Source: Oncomelania hupensis (lineage: Eukaryota > Mollusca > Gastropoda > Littorinimorpha > Pomatiopsidae). From it: a stretch of 64,000 bases of DNA. Location: assembly GCA_036898135.1 (NCBI GenBank), contig CM072513.1:18844286-18908285 (forward strand), given 5' to 3'. The notes below the pieces were generated by a model. That model was not told where the DNA came from. It ran no database searches and saw only the letters and a list, made by a program, of their open reading frames with translations. Below are positions 19,817-64,000 of this stretch, in pieces (position 1 is the stretch's first letter; every line of letters begins with the position of its first letter). Made by a program: the position numbers and the translations under genes.

Positions 19817-21021
19817 TTAGAAAGAATAGAGGTGAATCAGAAACATTAAAGTCCAAGGTAAACCAACTTCATGATCAATGTATCAATCTGCAAAAAGAAA
19901 ATGTGCTTCTTCGTGAAAAAGTGGACAATCTGGCATCAAAGTGTGACTCCCTGGAAAATCATAGTCGCCGTAACAACTTGTTATTTTTCGGACTACAGAA
20001 AAGCCGTGGTCAGGAGAGTTGGGAGGAGTGTGAGGAGAAGGTGAGAGAGGTGATCAGAGTCGGTATGGGTATTGCACAAGAAATTGACATTGAACGGGCA
20101 CACAGAACCGGGAGAGGCAATGCTGTTGTAGTAAAACTGCTATCATACAAACACAAGATGATGATCCTGAACAAAACACGCCTATTGAAGGACTCTAAAC
20201 AATTTCGAGATGTATTTGTCAGGGAAGATTTTTCCTCTTCAGTGCGTCAGAAGTGAGAAGGGCTAAGAAAGAAGGCAAAGCAGTTGTACGAAGCAGGCCA
20301 GAAACCTAAGATGAAGTTTGACAAGCTCATTGCCAACGACATCATCTACACCTACGATCTTGAGAACGATCGAGTGCTGAGAATGGAAGGGACAGGAGGA
20401 GCACGACCTGATGACACCGACGTGGTCGATGACAGCGAGAGGGGAGCTACGGAGCGAGGGAGTGGCAGAGGTGACTATGCCTGGGGGAACAAGTTTTTCT
20501 ATAGTGACCATCAACAGAGCACCGACCCCCAGACCGACTTTCCCCCACTTCAACGACACGACAATGAAACCGACCAGCTTGTATTCGACTCTCTGCCACC
20601 CGCAAATCAACAGCCTCTGTTGTTGACATCGGAGTACCCGGGTCTGAATCAAGCGAGACATACGCGAAAGAGCAACGCCGACGACACTGCGGGTGACGAT
20701 CTAGCCTTGAGTCCAAGTGCGAGTTCAACAAGGCAGTGTGACTTAGTGATAACGCAGCCGTACGCACGTGCACGAAGACTTAGTAATACTCCAATGCCAA
20801 GGCGTAGTCCCGTGAAATTACGTCAGCGTTCAGTCAATAGGCCTAGTGATAAGAAAAGCTCACAACCAAGGATAGACAATGTAATACAAAACATAACTGT
20901 GGCACAAAACAAAAGTCTAGGTCCACAGCAAAATCGGGGAGAGAAAGCAAACGATGATGAAGGAGTGGGAGAGGGTGGAAGAGGGACAGAGAGAAGTGGA
21001 TGTACAAATACACAGAAGTAG
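19801..21021 (+). pseudogene. 2A LINE ORF1, coiled coil and RNA-binding domain
   Basis: A leucine-rich coiled coil (LKSKVNQLHDQCINLQKE, LLREKVDNLASKCDSLE) leads into SRRNNLLFFGLQ and IERAHRTGRG, signatures of the L1-ORF1p-like (transposase 22) RNA-binding domain. An in-frame TGA at 20254-20256 interrupts the domain (VRQK-stop-EGLRKKAKQLYEAGQ). A long disordered tail rich in Asp, Arg and Pro runs to a TAG at 21019-21021. The protein should bind element RNA as a multimer. With the upstream shift and this nonsense codon, this copy cannot make an intact ORF1 unless the breaks are sequence errors. Confidence 0.8.
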
Positions 21022-24000
21022 GGAGGTGGCCAACGCCCAAGTTATCTAAAAATATGTACCTGGAATTGTGATGGATGGCTACAAAAACTTGACATAAAAG
21101 AAGCCATTGATTCATTGTTATCCTTTGACATTTTTTCGTTGAACGAAACATATGTTGACAATGAGAGAGGAGAATACAGTGCATTCAAGGACTATGATGT
21201 TTATGTTGCAAAAGCAGTAAAACTAACATATGGGAGTAGGAACTCGGGAGGGGTAATGGTTTTTGTGAGAAAATCCTTGGCAGAATTTGTGAAACGTGTG
21301 GACGTAAAATATGAACATTCTATAGTTTTGGAAATAAGCAAATTGCTCACTGGTCTTAACAAAAACATTGTATTAATATGCAAATATATTCATCCTTTGA
21401 TAGTAAATACTGGAATACAGTGGATTCTGGTTATGGAATTGAAGTTTTGGAACAATGCATTGTAGACTTGCATGAGAAACTGGATGACTTTTACATGTTG
21501 ATTTGTGGTGATTTGAACGCCAGGACTGGCTGTGAAAATGCTGTACCGTTAGATAATTATGATGATTATGACTATTGTTGCTTGAGAGATAGAATTGCAG
21601 ACAACGAGCAAAAGAAAACTAATCATGCCAGATTGTCTGATGACCAAGAAGTTAATAATTTTGGCAAAGAACTTATTGATATGTGTTCTATGTTTGACTG
21701 TACTATCTTGAATGGTTTACAGGAATTTTGTTTTGATGATTCTTTAACATATGTTTCTCACAACGGTGGCAGTACTATTGATTATTTCATTGTGTCACGT
21801 GATTTGTGTACTGCAGATTTTGTTCACTCATTGCGTGTTGTTTCGTTTGTTGACTCATCGCATTTCCCAGTTGCATTATCGCTTTGTATCAAGAAAACAC
21901 TTCAGCAAAATAATATTCATAAGCCTAGATGGGTAAACAAGTTAATCTGGAATCAGTCGCTGGAGTGTAGTTTTATTGATGTTTGGAATTCTGATGTTAC
22001 CCAAAATACATGTGAGCATGCATTGTTGATGTTGAACTATGATGTTAATCAAGCCGTTCAGATGTTTACAGACGCTTTGTTGACCGCCAGTGATTGTATG
22101 AGAAAACGGGTTATGATGGGGAGTGGACAGCGTGAGGCATTGTGGTTTGACGCCCAATGTAGGAACGCAAAAACGAATGCTAGACGACAGTTGAATAAAT
22201 TTAGGCGGAGTAAGAGTAGTGCAGACAGAGAGTTGTATGTGCAGGCGAGAAAAGAGTACAAGACTGTGATAAAATGTAAGAAAACAAGCTACAGGAGAGA
22301 TAAAGCTAGACAACTTGCAAGTTTAGGAAGGAACGGGAAGCAGTTTTGGAAAGAATTAAAACTAATTTCAGGAAACAAGAAATCTGGTGTTTCAAAAGAT
22401 ATAACCGATATCCAGTGGTTTGAACATTTTCGGCATTTATTTCAGCAGGAGCAGACTAAGCTAGGTGATAACGTAAGGCTAAACGTAGGGCTATGCGATA
22501 GAGAGCAAACAGTGGCAGGGGAGTTAACCGATGACTGTAATGAACTAAACAGCAACATTTCTGACTGCGAAGTAAGAGATGCAATTAAACATTTAAAAAA
22601 GGGTAAATCGTGCGGGATTGATGAAATTTTAGCAGAAATGTTGAAGTTAGCTGATAGCACTGCTGTCAGATTCATGACAAAGCTGTTTAATATTCTTTTT
22701 GATAACGGAATTTATCCAACCGAGTGGGCTAAGGCAATAATTGTACCGATTTTCAAAAAAAGGTGATGTCCACTACACAGATAATTATCGTGGTGTATCT
22801 TTGCTTAGCTTGGTAAGCAAGTGTTACACTTTTGTGCTGAATAAACGACTGGTAAAATGGGCTGATGAAAATAAAAAGCTAGCAGAGTCGCAGGCTGGCT
22901 TCAGGCGTGGATATTCCACTGTTGATCATATTTTCACATTAAATGCTGCAGTTGAGAAATGTTTTGCCAAAAAAGGAAGTAAGCTATATGTATGTTTTGT
23001 TGATCTAAAAAAAGCGTTCGATTCTGTTCAGCGAGAACCACTATTTGATGTTTTATTACGTCATGGATTGAGAGGAAAATTCATGAATGCAGTTGTAGCA
23101 ATATATAGTTCAGTTTTGTCATGCGTGCGTATAGAAGATAAACTAACTGACTTTTTCGATTGTCCAGTTGGCCTAAGGCAAGGATGTGTATTAAGCCCGG
23201 AAATGTTTTCGCTATTTATAAACGAAATTGCATCAGCTGTGGAGGGAGGTGGTATGCACGGCATTCAGTTCTTGCCAGGCTTGGTTGAATTGTATTTATT
23301 GCTGTTTGCAGATGACATAGCACTTCTCTCTGACACCGCAATCGGCCTACAAAACCAAATTAATATTTTAAATAATGCCTGTAAAAATCTAAGCTTGAAT
23401 ATAACTATTGATAAAACAAAAGTCATGGTTTTTCGTAAAGGTGGGTTCCTGGGGAAAAACGAAAAATGGTATTTGGATCAAAAACTGCTAGAAGTAGTGA
23501 ATGAATACAATTATTTGGGTTTTGTGTTCACAACAAAAATGAGTCTAAACAGAGGCGTGGGTGCGCTTGCGGTGAAGGGGAGACGTGCATGCATCGACTG
23601 TGTTAGATATGTCAACAAATTGAGCGATATTTCAAAACATTGTTTCTTTAAAATTTTTGACACTCAAGTTCAACCTGTTGTACTCTATGCTGCAGAAATG
23701 TGGGGCCTTCATCGGCTTGATAATGTTGAAAAGGTTCACACCCTTGCTTGTAAAAGATTTTTGAATGTACCCTTAAGAGTTCCGAACAAATTTGTTTACG
23801 GGGAAACGGGTCGATACCCATTGTATGTTAACAGTGCCGTCAGATGTATAAAGTACTGGTTGAAGCTCTTGACCTTTGATGTGTATAGACTTCCAAAACA
23901 AGCTTATCTAATGCTACGTAATTTGGATGACAGAGGGAAAAAATGCTGGGTAACTAAGGTAAAGGACACTTTATTTTCATTAGGCTTTGGTCATGTTTGG

Positions 24001-24484
24001 TTACAACAAAGTGTAGGGTGTACAAAAGCATTTGTTTCATTATTCAAACAGAGAATGAAAGATATCTATGTACAAGAATGGAGTGGTTCTGTGACCTGTA
24101 AAGAAATATTTAGAGACTATAAATTATTTAAGGACATATTTGAAAGTGAAAGGTATTTTGACTACATAGATATTAAATGTTTTCGTGATTGTCTGGTTAA
24201 GTTAAGGCTTGGTGTCCTACCCATTGGTGCATCTGTTTTTCGAAAAACGTTTGAACGATAATAAGTGTAAACTTTGCAGAATAGAAGAAAACGAGGATCA
24301 TATTTTATTTGTGTGTCCATTATACACCAATTTAAGACAGAAATATCTGAATGTAAGGCATCAGTCGTACATTAACTACATACGTAATGGATCTGTGTCA
24401 GACACTCGGAAACTTGGTGTTTTTTTATTCAATGCAATGAAGATCAGACAGGGGGTTGTGGAATGCCTTGAAAATATTGTTTAA
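21022..24484 (+). pseudogene. 2A LINE ORF2: APE endonuclease, RT, C-terminal zinc motif
   Basis: ORF2 follows the ORF1 stop in the same frame. Endonuclease motifs include KICTWNCDGW, LNETYV, LICGDLNARTG and, at the end, a DSSHFPV variant of SDH. RT motifs include CFVDLKKAFDSV, VGLRQGCVLSPEMF and LLFADDIALL. A C-terminal CKLCRIEENEDHILFVC is a likely zinc knuckle. Three one-base shifts break the frame: between 21376 and 21402, in an A run at 22755-22761, and in an A run at 24243-24247. Otherwise the protein is well preserved, so the element is young or the shifts are consensus errors. Confidence 0.88.
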
Positions 24485-24650
24485 TGTGTAGAACGAGTCT
24501 GCTTTATATTCAGTGCTTCTATAATGAATATTTATATTACGTTATTAATACGTTGTGGTACAATTGTTTATAATGTTTACGGACCCAAACTAGGGGCCGG
24601 TGGCCTATAGTCATTAAACTTTGTTCATTGTTCATTGTTCATTGTTCATT

Positions 24651-24653
<3 letters not shown>

Positions 24654-24733
<80 letters not shown>
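24654..24733. repeat. (TC)n microsatellite, right flank of the 2A LINE
   Basis: A run of about 40 CT units directly follows the TTCATTG tail of the LINE and precedes the TTGGTGCTCCTCAAGG of the split RT gene. Confidence 0.95.
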
Positions 24734-24736
<3 letters not shown>

Positions 24737-25960
24737 TGCTCCTCAAGGATCGGTTCTCGGGTTTGTCTGATTCATTATTTACACAAAGCCTCTTTCCTCT
24801 CCGATTCAGTCAAACTCAATTTCAAACCAGTCCTTTGCCGACGACATTCAGCTTCTTAAATCGTTTAATACTTATGAGCCACTCGCTGCGGTCAAGATCA
24901 TACAGACTTGTATTTCAGGGGCGAAATCATGGATGGCACAGAACAAACTCAATGATAATAAAACAGAATCGTTGTTAATAACGAAGAAAGCACGCAGTTT
25001 TTTTTTTTTCATGACGAACCTCTTTCTGTCACAACTGGCAGCTGCTCTGACATATCTTTCAGTTCTTCTGCAATATATCTTGGCTTCCTTGTGATCTCTG
25101 ATTTGACACTGAACTAACACATTACAAATATTTGCAGATCAGCCAACTGCGAACTTCGCAAGTCCAGTTCCATTTGCCATTCATTGGCTCAAAAACAAAC
25201 AAACAAGCAAACAAATTTTCATCTGCGCTTTTGCTCTGTCAACACGTGACTGTTTCAACTCTCTGTTCTCTGGCTGTCCCCAGGACCTCCGGTACACATT
25301 TAAGAAAGTTCCACACTCTGTATGCAGCACGACTTTTTTTTTTCACATCCCTCAAACTAAACCATGTAACACCTCTCCTGCGTACTCTGCATTGACTGCC
25401 TATGAAGTCAAGCGTTGAATACAAGCTGTATACACTCTGTTACAATTTTTTTAGCGGTTCCTCTCCAGCGCACTTCTCTGATCAATCAATCAATCTTTCA
25501 TTTAATGTCTGTTCACACTTTTAGGTGAAATTTGACATTGAAAATGTAACTTTTAAAACCCTTTAACTATTTCAAAACGTAATTTCCAAACAGTCTATAA
25601 AAGTTGACCAAAAGTAGATTTAGCAATAACTTTCACAACGTCTGTAACATTGGGATGATATAGAACCATGTCTACAGAATGACCATATTCAGTTATGCTA
25701 TGTCCATTTACTTTAAATATGTCTTCTCTGATCTTCTCACTGTGTTTTCACCAATTAGGCGCCTCCGCTGTTCCTCTGATGAACGCATTCTTGTAGCTCC
25801 ACGTGTAATAATAAAAATTCCCGGCGAGCGATTTTTCACTTTCTGCGCAGCTGCTCCATGGAACTCCCTTCCTTACCAAATTCGCCGTGCCCAATCGCCT
25901 CACGCATTTAAACGTGCATTAAAGACTTACATCTTTCAGAAATGCTATACTTCCTGAAGC
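24734..25960 (+). pseudogene. CR1/L2-like LINE 1, RT 3' part and C-terminus
   Basis: It resumes the gene broken at 19037 with APQGSVLG. Weak remains of the palm and thumb follow (WMAQNKLNDNKTESLL), then SGSSPAHFSD and, after a nested insertion at 25484-25722, LLTVFSPIRRLRCSSD and AAAPWNSLPYQIRRA near 25950. These are the usual C-terminal landmarks of CR1/L2-like RTs. Frame is lost several times. A poly-T run at 24998-25010 and (CAAA)n at 25194-25214 add length differences. Confidence 0.82.
25484..25722 (-). mobile_element. Short retroposon nested in the LINE, 11-bp TSD
   Basis: CTTCTCTGATC occurs at 25473-25483 and again at 25723-25733; removing the intervening 239 bp with one copy rejoins the LINE codons for AHFSDLLTVF. 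On the minus strand the insert ends with GATTGATTGATT, a simple tail expected of target-primed insertion. The body is AT-rich without tRNA boxes or a frame, so it may be the 3' stump of an unrecognised LINE. Confidence 0.82.
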
Positions 25961-26171
25961 CTACTAAATTATACGAGTATCAGTGGTTCCACATGGGAGG
26001 CCGGGAGGCGGAGGATGGCTTAATGGATGAGTCTCGTTTGTTTTAAATGTTTTAAATGCGATAAATACGCCAGTGACTATTTTGTTTTCATTCGTGTGAT
26101 GCATTCTTGTGTCCTCTTTACTCCTCATTTACATACATCGTTTTACAGTTAGGTAAACATATCAATCTTTC

Positions 26172-26173
<2 letters not shown>
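25961..26173. other. Region upstream of P450 exon 1
   Basis: No gene or repeat is recognised. If the P450 is transcribed, part of its promoter may lie here or beyond the adjacent trinucleotide array. I see no convincing TATA box at a suitable distance. Confidence 0.35.
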
Positions 26174-26253
<80 letters not shown>

Positions 26254-26283
26254 AGTAGTAGTAGTAGTAGTAGTAGAAGAAGA

Positions 26284-26351
<68 letters not shown>

Positions 26352-26390
26352 AATTAATATTATTATCATCATCATTATTATTATCTATTA

Positions 26391-26464
<74 letters not shown>
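26174..26464. repeat. Compound trinucleotide array (ATT)n-(AGT)n-(AGA)n-(ATT)n
   Basis: About 290 bp of ATT units, then AGT and AGA units, then ATT again. It ends only about 145 bp before the P450 start codon. Its Ile-, Ser- and Tyr-rich frames are artefacts. Confidence 0.95.
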
Positions 26465-26466
<2 letters not shown>

Positions 26467-26609
26467 CGTTTTATCGGTTTGAGTAGCTCGGGTTGTCACA
26501 TTCAGCTGCTGAAGGAAAACACTGCTCTTCCACTGAAGCTTAGTCAAGATCAATTTGGCATGAATAGTAGTTGTCTGCTGTAGACTTGAGAACTAATCTC
26601 ATTCTAACA

Positions 26610-63029
<36,420 letters not shown>

Positions 63030-63159
63030 GTGAGCGAAATCGATGATGATGGTTGATTAATCTTTTTTTTTAAATAATGATAAAAGATGTTTTCGGCTAT
63101 GATGATGGTGATAGCAAAAAAAAGATGATAATTTAACATTAGTTATCAATTAGTTATCA

Positions 63160-63485
63160 AGAGCGAGCGTTGTGGCCAAGTGGGCTAAGGCGGGACTAAC
63201 TTGCCTTGTCCACAGACCAGAAACCAATGGCGCCTGACAGGTGTGGGTTCGATCCAGCATCGGGGCGTTATGTTTCTCCAAACATTATTTACTTTTGACT
63301 CGGGCAACGTCTCTGGGGTTTTCTCCGGGTACTCCGGTTTGCTCCCCCAGCAAAATTTCAAAAATCACAATTAATGTTAGGTAGGTTGGGTTTAGGCGCG
63401 CCACAGGCTGCGACTACGCTTTCCCCAGGGGAGGCGGCCCTGAATTTCCCTTGGAAAAAGGGACAATAAGGAAAATAAGGAAATA
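63160..63485 (+). mobile_element. tRNA-derived SINE, family C copy 2
   Basis: The head GAGCGTTGTGGCCAAGTGGG and B box GGTTCGATCC near 63249 are followed by the GTTTTCTCCGGGTACTCCGG core and GCTCCCCCAGCAAAATTT. The end reads GGCGGCCCTGAATTTCCC and GGGACAATAAGG, with an AAATAAGG-repeat tail. It is the inverted partner of 48897-49229. Confidence 0.9.
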
Positions 63486-63622
63486 ATAAGGAAATTATCT
63501 TGGGAGTGTTATGAGAGGATTTTGTCAAATAAACATGGTGATGTCTCTCGAGCAGCTTTGCTGCGAGTTTCCAAATTCAGTCATTAAAATTTTTACATAC
63601 ATGTTCGATTTGTGGATGTTGT

Positions 63623-63816
63623 GATGGCGGCAGGGATAGCTCAGTGGTCAGAGCGCACGACTTGTGTGAGTGCGTCTTGGGCGACGTGGGTTCGAATCCT
63701 GACTTCAGCAAACTATTTTGTGATTGCTGGATATTACGGGCCAGCGCCTTGAGAAGCCATCTGAGCTTGTAAGTGCGCTATATAAGAGAAATCTCTTTTT
63801 TTTCTTTTCCTCTTTG
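63623..63816 (+). mobile_element. tRNA-derived SINE, family A copy 2
   Basis: It opens GATGGCGGCAGGGATAGCTC with an intact B box GGGTTCGAATCC near 63692 and ends GTGCGCTATATAAGAGAAAT and a T/C-rich tail. A 14-bp duplication with one mismatch flanks it: TTTGTGGATGTTGT at 63609-63622 and TTTGTGGGTGTTGT at 63817-63830. Copy 1 is at 2579-2782. Confidence 0.9.
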
Positions 63817-63922
63817 TTTGTGGGTGTTGTACTCTCTGTTGACTTATTGGAATGTGTGCTTTATTTGTTGATCACCAGCTGGATCAGTGGCGTTAGGCAA
63901 TAACCGCTAACGCAACTGAGAG

Positions 63923-63986
63923 AAAAAGAAGGCTAACAGACCGACAGCATCACCCTGAAAAAGAAGGCTAACAGACCGACAGCGAT
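63923..63986 (+). repeat. 35-bp direct duplication
   Basis: AAAAAGAAGGCTAACAGACC begins at 63923 and again at 63958, each continuing GACAGC. It is a recent local tandem duplication at the window edge; whether it continues is not visible. Confidence 0.8.
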
Positions 63987-64000
63987 ACTTATCGCCTAAC

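Larger units (their letters stand above)
19109..24653 (+). mobile_element. LINE with a 2A peptide, inserted in a CT run
   Basis: This 5.5-kb element has a 5' leader beginning GGGGGTCACGTGACGGAACG, an ORF1 with a 2A motif, an ORF2 with APE-type endonuclease and RT, and a 3' tail of TTCATTG heptamer repeats. Both ends abut (TC)n, and the sequences beyond those tracts are the two halves of one reverse transcriptase gene. The insertion therefore hit a CT-rich site. 2A-bearing LINEs and (TC)n-targeting LINEs are known in several animals. I could not place the clade with confidence. Several single-base frame breaks are present. Confidence 0.92.
63030..64000 (+). other. P450 intron 6 (start), no further exon seen
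   Basis: From GTGAGC onward the sequence holds two SINEs and simple repeats. I looked for the expected next exon (region around the I helix) and did not find it before the window ends. Confidence 0.65.

Noticed and set aside
26107..26583. Ile/Ser/Tyr homopolymer protein frame
   Set aside because: It is a translation of the compound trinucleotide array, which changes amino acid with frame only.
63629..63700. Possible functional tRNA gene on the plus strand
   Set aside because: The tRNA-like head lacks a convincing cloverleaf, and the element has target duplications and a SINE tail.

Overview
This is eukaryotic, almost certainly metazoan, nuclear DNA. It has GT/AG introns, abundant microsatellites, tRNA-derived SINEs, three or more kinds of non-LTR retrotransposon and several Ty3/Gypsy LTR retrotransposons. 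The mix of RTE-type, CR1/L2-like and 2A-carrying LINEs with Gypsy elements would suit a mollusc or another lophotrochozoan, but that placement is inference. I found no prokaryotic gene, rRNA gene or CRISPR array.

Only one host gene is supportable: the 5' part of a cytochrome P450 of the CYP3-like clan on the + strand. Six exons (26610-26686, 29634-29730, 40508-40560, 49336-49429, 49741-49862, 62941-63029) encode the membrane anchor, the proline-rich hinge and the N-terminal third of the enzyme. The heme-binding exons must lie beyond position 64000. Exon 5 is one base short of frame, so the copy is either a pseudogene or carries a consensus error. Its introns (2.9, 10.8, 8.8, 0.3 and 13.1 kb) are filled with transposons.

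Layout. 1-8110: microsatellites, SINEs, an RTE relic, three copies of an unnamed dispersed repeat, and a 41-bp minisatellite of 35 units. 8111-16928: a three-level nest, with an intact RTE LINE (10430-13595) inside a Gypsy element (8886-16860) inside a pogo-like terminal-inverted-repeat element. 16929-18470: simple repeats and an old ~60-bp tandem array. 18475-25960: a CR1/L2-like LINE split by a 5.5-kb LINE that carries a 2A peptide and sits between two (TC)n tracts. 26110-30140: P450 exons 1-2 around a 2.08-kb solo LTR. 30140-39990: a second CR1/L2-like LINE split by an 8.3-kb Gypsy element whose two 1,624-bp LTRs look identical. 43309-48814, 51600-57849 and 58572-62594: three members of a second Gypsy family. 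60066-61078 and 61402-61668: a retroposon and a MITE nested in the last of these. 62595-64000: P450 exon 6 and two SINEs.

Two points deserve attention. First, both Gypsy families in the P450 introns place integrase before reverse transcriptase (the Gmr1-like order) and have a coiled-coil Gag with a SCAN-like capsid segment. All three members of the second family lack RNase H at the same place, which suggests a shortened lineage that moved after the loss. Second, the 2A LINE appears to have inserted into a short CT run inside another LINE's reverse transcriptase gene, which points to microsatellite target choice. Many frame breaks here fall in short homopolymers, so assembly error has to be excluded before calling genes dead.
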